Below are positions 8,049 to 15,118 of a DNA stretch of 22,060 bases, one piece after another. The position numbers were made by a program, and so were the translations under genes. Position 1 is the stretch's first letter, and each line of letters starts with the position of its first letter. Origin of the DNA: JBDROX01 sp043809645 (GTDB lineage: Bacteria; Patescibacteriota; Patescibacteriia; Magasanikbacterales; UBA922); assembly GCA_043809645.1 (NCBI GenBank), contig JBDROX010000042.1, positions 1-22,060 of the forward strand. Direction: 5' to 3'. The notes under the pieces were generated by a model. That model was not told the origin of the DNA and did no database searches. It worked only from the letters and a program-made list of their open reading frames with translations.

Positions 8049-8102
8049 GCCTATTATAGGCACTTAGGGTAAAAAATAATTCTATATGAAATAATTTTTT
8101 AC
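8049..8102 (+). terminator. Tandem hairpins after rpoD, possible terminator
   Basis: A short hairpin GCCTA-TTA-TAGGC (8049-8061) is followed by a longer AT-only one whose arms are GTAAAAAATAATT (8069-8081) and AATAATTTTTTAC (8090-8102), matching at 11 of 13 positions. The T-run lies within the second arm. This is a plausible AT-rich terminator of the dnaG-rpoD unit but not a textbook one. The sequence from 8103 to 8159 is AT-rich with nothing else recognisable. Confidence 0.4.
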
Positions 8103-8159
8103 AATTTATATTTTTCTTTTTTAATGTAAAAATTGATTTTTATTAACTAAAAACAACAT

Positions 8160-8787
8160 ATGGACAAACCAATCACAACAGATAAAAGGAATCAAAGAGG
8201 GCTTGAGGCAATATTATGATATTGAAAAAACTACCGACTTCCACTCACTAAATTCTGGATTAGTCCAAGCAAAAGTTGGGGCAAATAAACCTCAAAAAAA
8301 ACTCGTAAAATTGCCTGTCAGTTTTCTGATTATTGATAATAAGCCACATCTGAACAAAATCGGCGTAGATAATTTCCTGAGGAAAAGCAAAAAACTGTAT
8401 ATCATTACTACCAATAAAAATCATCCTGCCTTTCAGAGAAAAGATGCGGATAATTTGGAAATTATTTACTACAAAAAAAAGATTGATTTTGTTGATTTGT
8501 TCAGAAAACTGAAACAAGATTATGGAATTAAGAGAATAACCATTCAAACAGGTGGAACTCTCAACTCGATTTTTTTGAGGAATAAATTGATTGACAAAAT
8601 ATCAATTGTAGTTGCTCCAACTTTAATCGGTGGCAAAGATACACCCTCTTTGATTGACGGAAAATCTTTATCTTCTACCAAAGAACTGGTCTTGATAAAA
8701 GCGTTAAAATTAACCAAAGTGAAAAAACTAAAAGATTCTTATCTGTATTTGAAGTATGATGTTATAAATGATACAAAGATTGTTTAA
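8160..8787 (+). pseudogene. RibD C-terminal/DHFR-like reductase, broken by internal deletion
   Basis: From 8182 to 8787 the sequence encodes most of a RibD_C-type (dihydrofolate reductase fold) protein: IKGIKEGLRQYYDIE, then TIQTGGTLNSIFL and SIVVAPTLIGGKDTPSLIDG, which are the glycine-rich NADPH-binding and C-terminal strands. The first strand with the S-x-D-G motif is missing. Instead, an ATG at 8160 opens a short frame encoding MDKPITT, a typical N-terminus for this group, which is joined out of frame at about 8181 to the downstream part and stops at 8217-8219. This looks like a deletion of roughly 80-90 bases with a frameshift. A truncated product of 194 residues could start at TTG 8203, but it would lack part of the fold. 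A palindromic element follows right after the stop codon. Confidence 0.7.
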
Positions 8788-8845
8788 CGCCCCAGAAAAT
8801 TACCAAGCCACGCTGCACTCTCACTCTATTTCATTCCGTTCTGGC

Positions 8846-8947
8846 TATATAACAAGGGATATACGATTCAGCCCTCGACTCGGGCTTCACCCAAATTTTT
8901 CTTCCACTTCGTTCCAGAAAAACTTCGCATATCCCTAACCTTAGCTA
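8846..8947 (+). repeat. attC-like imperfect palindrome behind the broken RibD-like gene
   Basis: AGGGATATACG (8855-8865) and CGCATATCCCT (8926-8936) pair over 11 bases with one mismatch; outside them TAAC (8850-8853) faces TTA (8941-8943) across a bulge, and inside a GCCC-GGGC mini-hairpin (8871-8884) sits in about 60 bases of spacer. This size and layered symmetry recall integron attC sites, as does the GTTTAAC at the preceding stop codon (8782-8788). A proper GTTRRRY box on the right is not present (nearest CTTAGCT), so a functional attC cannot be claimed. The rest of 8788-9003 is non-coding. Confidence 0.45.
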
Positions 8948-8958
8948 AAAAAAATATT

Positions 8959-8988
8959 TATAAAAAAAACTTAATGGAATTTTTTATA
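8959..8988 (-). terminator. AT-only hairpin between convergent units
   Basis: TATAAAAAA (8959-8967) and TTTTTTATA (8980-8988) form a perfect 9-base inverted repeat just beyond the EamA stop codon. It contains no G-C pair, so it is a weak terminator candidate for the minus-strand glycosyltransferase-EamA unit. Confidence 0.35.
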
Positions 8989-9003
8989 ACTTTTTCAACT
9001 CAC

Positions 9004-9900
9004 TCACAAAACAAACATTGCACTCCCCACTACCACTAAAACAAGAGCGAGAATTTCAATTGCAATTTCTCTTCTTGTAAAATATTCTTTGAAAACTCTT
9101 GGAGAAAATTTAGTAAGTAAGAGTATGATGATAAACATGAGGACATACTGCACACCAACCATTGCATTAACGAGCGTAACGCTACCAATTGAAATTGCAT
9201 ACTGAATTGCAATCACACCAAGCGCCCCAAGGAGCTTATCTATGGCAAAAACTCCTGCAAAAGATATTTTTACTTTCTTCCTCTTCTTTTTAAATGTTTT
9301 CCTCACAATTGGGGAGAGCAATAAAATCAGACCAACAAATCCAGTTGATGCCCTCGTCCACACAAATCCAGAAAGAAAATCATAAGTGTCATACAGATAC
9401 TTTGCACTAACATGTGAGACCGCGAAAAAAAATCCGGCAAGAATAGCCCACAGAAATCCAACATGAAACCCTTTAAATTTCTTACTTTTTTCAAAGGAAA
9501 AGAGGAATGTTGCCAGAACCAGCACAAAAAGCCCAAAGAGCTGCAGTGAACTAAGCTTTTCAGAAAGCACAAAAGAAGAAAGGATATATGTAAAAATGGT
9601 AACAAAGGCACCTGCAAACGGACTAATGTGACTTGCCTCTCCGATATCAAGCGCTGTATATGTGGTGTACAGCGCGAGTCCAAATGTAACACCAGAGACC
9701 AGCGCCCAGAACCAATCAATTCCATGGAGTATATCTACCCCAAACGGATAGGCGAGAAAAACAACCAAAAGAATAATGGTTGAGTAAAATGTGTATACAA
9801 CAGGCTTCTGCTTCTGTTCAGACAAAATGTACTTGTCCATGACGAATACAACTGCCAAAAGAAGATACCCAATTATTGCTATAAAAAACCACATACTCAC
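9004..9900 (-). CDS. EamA/DMT-family membrane transporter
   Basis: The 298-residue protein is almost entirely hydrophobic, with about ten membrane helices in two halves of five separated by a short basic loop (FKKKRKKVK, about 203-211), the usual architecture of the drug/metabolite transporter superfamily (EamA domains). Hallmarks include the start FIAIIGYLLLAVVFVMDKYI and the half-end pattern ALDIGEASHISPFAGAFVTIFTYILS, cut here by normal family motifs (P93-x-x-A-F-V). It is expected to sit in the cytoplasmic membrane and export or import a small metabolite; the substrate cannot be read from the sequence. It lies 38 bases behind a GT-B glycosyltransferase gene on the same strand and is probably co-transcribed. 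The second ATG (codon 3) is an equally possible start. Confidence 0.85.
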   Translation of the reverse strand: MSMWFFIAIIGYLLLAVVFVMDKYILSEQKQKPVVYTFYSTIILLVVFLAYPFGVDILHGIDWFWALVSGVTFGLALYTTYTALDIGEASHISPFAGAFVTIFTYILSSFVLSEKLSSLQLFGLFVLVLATFLFSFEKSKKFKGFHVGFLWAILAGFFFAVSHVSAKYLYDTYDFLSGFVWTRASTGFVGLILLLSPIVRKTFKKKRKKVKISFAGVFAIDKLLGALGVIAIQYAISIGSVTLVNAMVGVQYVLMFIIILLLTKFSPRVFKEYFTRREIAIEILALVLVVVGSAMFVL

Positions 9901-9938
9901 TAAAGAATATTTTTAATTTGGAATTGGAAATTTTGAAT

Positions 9939-11318
9939 TTAAAGAAGATGCATCTCCTCTATCTCACTCCTTATTCCCTTGAGTGCGACATTCTCCACAT
10001 GGTATGCACCATTTCGAGGAGCATCGAGGAAACCTCGCATTGCAGCCTCTGCAAGCCAGCCTGACTCTAGCCAATCAAATAGCCACTCGTGTGCGTACTG
10101 AGGATCTTCCTGTTCAAAACCAGCACCAACAGAATGGAGCCAGGCTTTATTGAAGTCCTCTTGTGAACCAATAGCTGGTGCCATAATGATTGGGAGTCCA
10201 AGGCCTGCAAAAAAAGAGAGTTCACTTGGTTTGGTCCAGAGAATATCAGTAGTAAGAAGTGCCTTATTAAACTCTCTGAAATAGTCGCTCTTCTTCTCTG
10301 CATAGATAATATTCACATTTCCACCATGTTTCTTTGAAAAATGAAGTCTTTTTACCTCTTTTTCATAGTAGGAATAAACATCATTTCTTACGCCTGCAAC
10401 CAGGTTTAGGCGAATTTTTCCTTTGTCAATGAATGAATGAAGGCTATCAAGTATAATAATACCGATGTCTCTCTGAGCACCAGCACCACCGACAGCAAAC
10501 GTAATAGTGAGAGGTCGATTTGACTTTACATTGCAATATTTTTCTCCAATATAATAATCAAGTGTATGCTTATACTTCTTTCGATATATTCCTTCTGGAT
10601 CAAGATTGACGATTCTCTGCCCAAGACTTTTTTTCAAAATTTTCAAATCCCTACAACCAATATTCTCCTTTGGTAGTGGAAATCCAGTCACAATAATATT
10701 CTTCTCTCGAATACCGTAGAGTTTCATTCGTTCTCTCACTCGTTTATTTGGCACAAGGTACGTAATTCTACTCTTCTTCGGTTTAAGTGGTGCCCAGGAG
10801 CGACTGACGTCTGTATCAGTACAAATGACATAGATCTTTCCCTTGTAACCATGCTCTTCTGCGAAGAACCCTATTGAAAAAAAAGATGCAACCAGAGGAA
10901 GTGGATTTTTGTTAAGCATTTCTATGAGATGTTTTCCCCACCCTTTTCCGATCCACCTATAGACCTGCCTCACCTGTAAAATTGGCTTGGAAAGATCACG
11001 CTTTGGATAGAATGGAGCAATCTGCTGGAATCTATCCATTGCGCCAAAGACAAGTGGTCCAATAAGAGGAATCTTCTTCATTCTTGAGATTGTCTCATAA
11101 ACTTTTCGAGACCCTTGCCACGCACGTCTATCCTTGGCTGGAATCCCAGCATAATTATTCGCTGTGATAATATGATCCATCTTGCACTCACATCCAGGCG
11201 GACATGCGGCTATCTCGCGGAGAGGATCCACGGCGCGCTGATGGCCATATCCCATATCAACGGTGACCACATAGGCCTTATTTGGCAAAATGTTTTTAAT
11301 ATTTTTCTTGACAGGCAT
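9939..11318 (-). CDS. GT-B fold glycosyltransferase, MGDG synthase/MurG-like
   Basis: The 459-residue protein has the two-domain outline of GT28/MGDG-synthase-like enzymes, which move a sugar from a nucleotide donor to a lipid or polyprenyl acceptor at the inner face of the membrane. The N-terminal domain opens with YVVTVDMGYGHQRAVDPL, matching the GHxRAA-type acceptor loop of MGDG synthases. The C-terminal domain shows a glycine-rich loop (TFAVGGAGAQRDIG, about 274-287) and the donor-site segment TKPSELSFFAGLGLPIIM followed by GSQEDFNKAW, equivalent to the PG...EALALGLP...GQE.N pattern. There is no signal peptide. It has its own extended -10 promoter behind the terminator of the previous gene and an EamA gene after it. 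The acceptor is unknown; a glycolipid is likely. Confidence 0.75.
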   Translation of the reverse strand: MPVKKNIKNILPNKAYVVTVDMGYGHQRAVDPLREIAACPPGCECKMDHIITANNYAGIPAKDRRAWQGSRKVYETISRMKKIPLIGPLVFGAMDRFQQIAPFYPKRDLSKPILQVRQVYRWIGKGWGKHLIEMLNKNPLPLVASFFSIGFFAEEHGYKGKIYVICTDTDVSRSWAPLKPKKSRITYLVPNKRVRERMKLYGIREKNIIVTGFPLPKENIGCRDLKILKKSLGQRIVNLDPEGIYRKKYKHTLDYYIGEKYCNVKSNRPLTITFAVGGAGAQRDIGIIILDSLHSFIDKGKIRLNLVAGVRNDVYSYYEKEVKRLHFSKKHGGNVNIIYAEKKSDYFREFNKALLTTDILWTKPSELSFFAGLGLPIIMAPAIGSQEDFNKAWLHSVGAGFEQEDPQYAHEWLFDWLESGWLAEAAMRGFLDAPRNGAYHVENVALKGIRSEIEEMHLL

Positions 11319-11343
11319 AGTATTTTTATTTAAAGATGTAACA

Positions 11344-11352
11344 AGTATACCA
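11344..11352 (-). promoter_or_regulatory. Extended -10 promoter for the glycosyltransferase gene
   Basis: On the minus strand TGGTATACT (11352 to 11344) is an extended -10 element (TG-n-TATACT). It lies between the upstream gene's terminator and the ATG at 11318 and implies a leader of about 19 bases. No good -35 is visible, as is normal for extended -10 promoters. Confidence 0.5.
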
Positions 11353-11360
11353 CAGACAAA

Positions 11361-11387
11361 TCAAAAAGCCGACTTGCATCGGCTTTC
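11361..11387 (-). terminator. Hairpin terminator after the TSP3-repeat gene
   Basis: AAAGCCGA (11365-11372) pairs perfectly with TCGGCTTT (11379-11386) around a 6-base loop; on the minus strand it is followed by TTTTT. It begins 4 bases beyond the stop codon of the gene at 11391-12677. Confidence 0.9.
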
Positions 11388-11390
11388 TTT

Positions 11391-12677
11391 TTATAAAATT
11401 TTTTCTGATCTTTCTATACACCCATCTGCTTCCTTTATCTTTCTCATATACCTATAGATGAGAATAACGAGGAGCGCTAGGGCAATATTGAAACCAAGAA
11501 TTGCAAGAGTTTTTTGCCAGAGTGGAAGGAGAAGAAATGAATCAAAGAGTCCGGGAGTTGTTACTCCAAGAGGGGAAAAAAATGAGTTTCGAATCTTTTC
11601 ACCAAAAACTTTCCCAGCACCATCTGCATTTACATTTCTTTCTTCTACGACAGTATAAAGCTCTTCCTGATTCTCTGACCACTTTTCTGGATCGAGTGGA
11701 AATGCATCATCTCTATCATTGTACCCATCTCCATCTGTATCATACTTCTTTGGATCTGTCCCCACGTCATCTTCTTTCCAATTATAAAGACCATCATTAT
11801 CAATATCACTATCTTCATGATCAGGTACACCATCTCCATCTGTATCGGGCGGAGACATGACAGAAGGGTCACGCGGATCAGGATCTGTTCCATCAGGATC
11901 TCCATCTCCATCTGTGTCTGGGTTGGTTGGATCTGGATCATCACCATCGTTCAAACCATCTCCATCTGTGTCAGGATTATTTGGATCTGGATCATCACCA
12001 TCTATAAGCCCGTCTCCATCATTATCAGGATTTGTTGGAGATCCATCATCGCCATCGTTTAGACCATCATCATCCGTATCAGGATCGTTTGGGTCTGGAT
12101 CATCTCCATCAATGAGTCCATCATCATCTGCGTCTGGATCTGTTGGGGATCCATCATCTCCATCATTGAGCCCATCATCGTCTGTATCTGGGTCATTCGG
12201 GTCCGTTCCATTTTCATTCTCCTCCTCATCGGGAACACCATCCCCATCTGTATCTACATCAACGAAGATAACACCAGTCACCTCACTGAGCTCCTGAACA
12301 TCAATAGCATTTCTGTTTCCAGAAGTATCCACGGACTCGGCGCTCACAATCTCTGCCTTGAATTGATGATTGCCACCCTCTGCTGCCCAGCCAGTTGAAA
12401 TAACCTGGCTACTCGTCCCTCCTCCCTGAATTGAAAACGGGAGGTCTCCACTCACATGCTGTCCAGTGATGTTATCTAAAAATCGAACCTGCCCTTCTAT
12501 TGTTTCCTCGCTAGAATTAACAAGAATGGCATAGATCGTTGTCTGGTCTCCTGCAATAGGCGCTTCATTGGAAATCCAAATATTACTATTCACAAATCCA
12601 ATTTCAGCACTCACGCTCTGCAAAATAGCAAATAAACCAAGCACAAGGAAAAGGGAAACTCGATAATACTGTTTCAT
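11391..12677 (-). CDS. Membrane-anchored surface protein with thrombospondin type 3 repeats
   Basis: This 428-residue protein should be exported and displayed on the cell surface. A signal peptide (KQYYRVSLFLVLGLFAILQSVSA, cleaved near 24-25) precedes a beta-rich domain (25-135) of CARDB or similar Ig-like type, with NSNIWISNEAPIAGDQTTIYA. Residues about 138-330 hold ten DxDxDG calcium-binding motifs of thrombospondin type 3, spaced mostly 18 residues apart, giving a stiff, strongly acidic, Ca-binding stalk. A C-terminal membrane helix (about 385-406) is followed by a short cytoplasmic tail rich in charged residues. The DNA of the stalk is itself a tandem repeat. It is the last gene of the CAP-TSP3 pair. 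Adhesion or host contact is plausible in a CPR cell but is an inference. Confidence 0.85.
   Translation of the reverse strand: MKQYYRVSLFLVLGLFAILQSVSAEIGFVNSNIWISNEAPIAGDQTTIYAILVNSSEETIEGQVRFLDNITGQHVSGDLPFSIQGGGTSSQVISTGWAAEGGNHQFKAEIVSAESVDTSGNRNAIDVQELSEVTGVIFVDVDTDGDGVPDEEENENGTDPNDPDTDDDGLNDGDDGSPTDPDADDDGLIDGDDPDPNDPDTDDDGLNDGDDGSPTNPDNDGDGLIDGDDPDPNNPDTDGDGLNDGDDPDPTNPDTDGDGDPDGTDPDPRDPSVMSPPDTDGDGVPDHEDSDIDNDGLYNWKEDDVGTDPKKYDTDGDGYNDRDDAFPLDPEKWSENQEELYTVVEERNVNADGAGKVFGEKIRNSFFSPLGVTTPGLFDSFLLLPLWQKTLAILGFNIALALLVILIYRYMRKIKEADGCIERSEKIL
11830..12260 (-). repeat. Tandem DNA repeats encoding the TSP3 stalk
   Basis: Units of about 54 bases, or paired units of about 108, recur within the surface protein gene, each containing variants of the sequence for DTDDDGLNDGDD. 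The repeats are degenerate at third positions. They should make the stalk length variable between strains by slippage or recombination. No spacers are present, so this is not a CRISPR array. Confidence 0.8.
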
Positions 12678-12701
12678 ACTGAGTCGTTACAAATATAGTC
12701 T

Positions 12702-12729
12702 ATTATACAACAATTAGCGTCGCAAGCAA
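12702..12729 (-). promoter_or_regulatory. Candidate promoter for the TSP3-repeat gene
   Basis: A perfect -10 TATAAT (12707 to 12702, minus strand) overlaps the stop codon of the CAP gene and has a partial -35 TTGCTT 16 bases upstream. It would give a leader of about 18 bases. The gene may therefore be expressed on its own as well as from the operon. Confidence 0.45.
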
Positions 12730-13797
12730 AAGTACCAGGAGTGCTGTCTTCCCAATAATATGTGGATGCTGCTTCTTTATTTCAATAAAAATTGTGAGAA
12801 GAAGAGTTACCAAGAAAACAACAAAACATGCAATATACAAAATTCGAGCGAGGACAAGCACGAATTCACCAGTACCAACAAGCATATCTTTTCCGTACAC
12901 ATACTTTGATAGGAGACTTGTGACCGGTGGCCTCACCTCTTTCCATGCAATGTTAACATGATGCAGGGATCCATCCTTCATAATACGTACAACGGGTGGA
13001 ATGATAACTTCGAATAGCTCTTCGGGTGATTTATCAACGAACATGCTCCCCTCAAAAGTACCAGACTTTTCTTCGAGTAAAATTTTCTGACCATGCACTT
13101 GTGCAATCATTCCGTCTACAGGCTGAAGAGATTCCACAGATACACTAAACAGTGTGCCCCCCTCTTGCTCTCTCCAAGAAACATATGATTTTGATATATC
13201 TATGAAAGGCTTTTCAACTTTCTGTACTGCCACAGACCCCTTACTTCCAAAATGACCTGCGACATACAGTACAGGTTCCCCATTCATAATTCCAGATCGC
13301 ATCCCAATACCTACATCGTTAAATTCAGTATCAATAAGATTGTCATAATGTGTCGGACTATTCTCCCATGCCTGCACGAGCTTCTTCATGTCAAAGAAAC
13401 CAACAGCAAGATTCTCTCCAGCCACACTATACTCATATCCAGCCCCTTTCAAGAAAACATGGAGAGACTGACCTTCTGGACCAATATGACTGAAGTACGA
13501 ATCATCACGCATGCTCGTTGCTCTAGCAAGTGCTGAACTGTGAAGTTTTTCCTCTTCTGCTAGAAGCGGAACTCCAACATCTGCTCGAATATCATTTGTG
13601 AGTTTTATGACCTCTCTCTCCTGTATAGCTAACGTATCGTCGGACAAAAAAGCAATATTCGGGAGTAAAAGAATCATTCCAACTACAAGCACTTTGACAG
13701 TAACAAAAAAAGCGCCATAAAAATATGTTCGCTTTGGATGTAGAAGGTGTGGCTTGTAATCATTCTCGTGTTGGGGAATGAAATAATGTCTTATCAT
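12703..13797 (-). CDS. CAP/SCP-domain (YkwD-like) membrane protein
   Basis: The 364-residue protein has one N-terminal membrane helix (about 29-51), an extracellular CAP (cysteine-rich secretory/PR-1) domain without cysteines (about 60-184), a beta-rich domain (about 200-290) and two or three hydrophobic segments at the C-terminus (about 313-364). The CAP cavity residues are all seen: H104 (SHIGPEG), E128 (GENLA), H150 (SPTHYDNL) and H182 (AGHFG). Bacterial CAP proteins are secreted or anchored; their chemistry is mostly unsettled, with sterol, lipid or protein binding proposed for eukaryotic members. The gene follows a helical membrane protein gene by 35 bases and precedes the TSP3 surface protein by 25 bases, so the three likely form a cell-envelope operon. 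Confidence 0.88.
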   Translation of the reverse strand: MIRHYFIPQHENDYKPHLLHPKRTYFYGAFFVTVKVLVVGMILLLPNIAFLSDDTLAIQEREVIKLTNDIRADVGVPLLAEEEKLHSSALARATSMRDDSYFSHIGPEGQSLHVFLKGAGYEYSVAGENLAVGFFDMKKLVQAWENSPTHYDNLIDTEFNDVGIGMRSGIMNGEPVLYVAGHFGSKGSVAVQKVEKPFIDISKSYVSWREQEGGTLFSVSVESLQPVDGMIAQVHGQKILLEEKSGTFEGSMFVDKSPEELFEVIIPPVVRIMKDGSLHHVNIAWKEVRPPVTSLLSKYVYGKDMLVGTGEFVLVLARILYIACFVVFLVTLLLTIFIEIKKQHPHIIGKTALLVLLLATLIVV

Positions 13798-13832
13798 ACG
13801 CTGACTTCTATTGAAATACTTCCATTAATCCT

Positions 13833-15038
13833 TCAAGATATATGACTAGAGCCTTTGAGTTTCGAGAAAACAAGATAAAACAAAATATAGAATATTGATG
13901 TAACTATCAGCACGATGGAACCATAATAGATGAATGAACTGAATTCCCAAGATCGAATGGTCGCCTGAGAAATAATATTTCCAACAGTATCACTTGTGAG
14001 CATCTGGGATCCTGCAAGCGTCCCAAGAGACAGGACAGAAACAATTGCAGATACCAAAAATATCTTTTGAAGTGTCCTGAGCTCCCGCTGTTGCATATCA
14101 CTGTACATGAGAGAAATGGATTCAACAGTACTATCCGCATACGTGTGAGTCATAGTCCAGAGTTCATGGATGTATTGTTGCGTCGACTTAAGTGATACAA
14201 AGAATTCCTTAAATATTTTTCCTAATACATGATCTGTAAGATATGTGTCAATAAATTCCTCCCTCCAGACGAGAAACTGGTTCATCTGCCGAGACCTACT
14301 TCGAAAGAAATTTCCCTGACTCTGAATAGAAAGCGCTCTATCTCTGACAGTTGGAAGTTCTTCGCTTTTAAAATATTTTCTATTCCTGATTCCCTCTATC
14401 TGGTTCCACAAGGTTCTCTGAATGTCAAGAAGCTTCTTGAGCTGTAGCTCATAAAGACGGGCAAACATCAAGTAATGAACTGCCTCTCTGAGATCTTTGT
14501 CACCAATATTAATATCATTTATCACAACAAGGCGCTCCCCAATCCAGACATGCCCTTTCGAAAGCTTAATTCTCTTATACACAATAGCACCAAACTGAGA
14601 AAAAACTTCTTCCATATCAGCCTGCTTTGCCTTCTCCAGGTGGATAACAATAGGATTGTCTGGTTCTTTTTCCAAAAGAATAGAAGGTATGGCAACGTCT
14701 TTTGAAGAGAGATTTCTCCAAAAAGGTCGCATCTTTGTGTTCATGAACTGTTCAAGGTGCTCAAAATCTTTCTGAGTGTCTTCGACTTCTTTTGAAAGTA
14801 ATATAACCCCGTCTTCGAGCACATCAAAAGCAATCTCATTCTGAAGTTGTCCCGCCACACTATTGATAGCCTCAGGAATATAATCAATTGATTTTGGTGT
14901 AATCCCCTTTTGCCAAGCCCTTATTTCACGTGACTTAAAATAGGGTGACTTCTGGAAAGCCATCGCTTGATAAAGTTCCTTGAGATGTATAGTAGAGCCT
15001 AGTGCCCAGGCTCCGAGGTACATCCGTTTATATTTCAT
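13833..15038 (-). CDS. Uncharacterised helical protein with two C-terminal membrane segments
   Basis: I do not recognise this 401-residue protein. Residues 1-170 are mixed alpha/beta, with FDVLEDGVILLSKEVED (about 75-91) and GHVWIGERLVVINDIN (about 163-178). Residues about 180-325 are long amphipathic helices with many Gln, Arg and Leu residues. Two membrane helices follow at about 329-350 and 371-393. This outline, a helical stalk followed by two membrane helices, recalls CorA or RMD1/DUF155 proteins, but the CorA GMN motif is not there (SLGTLAGSQ instead). It could be a magnesium-channel-like or membrane-stress protein, but nothing in the sequence decides it. It has a good promoter that would place the transcript start at or beside the ATG; Met6 is another possible start, with a leader of about 15 bases. 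Confidence 0.75.
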   Translation of the reverse strand: MKYKRMYLGAWALGSTIHLKELYQAMAFQKSPYFKSREIRAWQKGITPKSIDYIPEAINSVAGQLQNEIAFDVLEDGVILLSKEVEDTQKDFEHLEQFMNTKMRPFWRNLSSKDVAIPSILLEKEPDNPIVIHLEKAKQADMEEVFSQFGAIVYKRIKLSKGHVWIGERLVVINDINIGDKDLREAVHYLMFARLYELQLKKLLDIQRTLWNQIEGIRNRKYFKSEELPTVRDRALSIQSQGNFFRSRSRQMNQFLVWREEFIDTYLTDHVLGKIFKEFFVSLKSTQQYIHELWTMTHTYADSTVESISLMYSDMQQRELRTLQKIFLVSAIVSVLSLGTLAGSQMLTSDTVGNIISQATIRSWEFSSFIYYGSIVLIVTSIFYILFYLVFSKLKGSSHIS

Positions 15039-15044
15039 GAAAAT

Positions 15045-15073
15045 AGTATACCTCTTTTTTATTCCTCGATCAA
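15045..15073 (-). promoter_or_regulatory. Promoter giving a leaderless or near-leaderless transcript
   Basis: On the minus strand TTGATC (15073-15068), 17 bases, then TATACT (15050-15045) form a good sigma-70 promoter wedged between the FecR terminator and the ATG at 15038. Transcription would start about 7 bases beyond the -10, which is the A of the ATG. Start at Met6 would leave a short leader. Confidence 0.6.
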
Positions 15074-15074
15074 G

Positions 15075-15101
15075 AAAAAACCGCCAGTACGGCGATTTTT
15101 T
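15075..15101 (-). terminator. Hairpin terminator after the FecR-like gene
   Basis: On the minus strand AAAAAA-T-CGCC and GGCG-G-TTTTTT pair around the loop GTACT, with a T-G wobble, ending in a six-T run. It lies 18 bases beyond the stop codon at 15119. Confidence 0.8.
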
Positions 15102-15118
15102 AAACTTATTTTGAAATT

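Noticed and set aside
8788..9003. Complete integron attC or attI site
   Set aside because: No GTTRRRY box pairs with the left GTTTAAC or ATATAAC sequences, and no integrase gene is in the window; kept only as attC-like.
11830..12260. Regular DNA repeats that might be a CRISPR array
   Set aside because: The repeats are contiguous, degenerate, in frame and encode calcium-binding motifs; there are no spacers and no cas genes.
11857..12297. Plus-strand frame rich in Ser, Pro and Gly repeats opposite the surface protein
   Set aside because: It is the mirror image of the DxDxDG repeats on the coding strand (GATGGA-type codons read backwards) and has no start context or domain.
13833..15038. CorA magnesium channel
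   Set aside because: Two C-terminal membrane helices fit, but the GMN signature is absent and the N-terminal part shows no convincing match.
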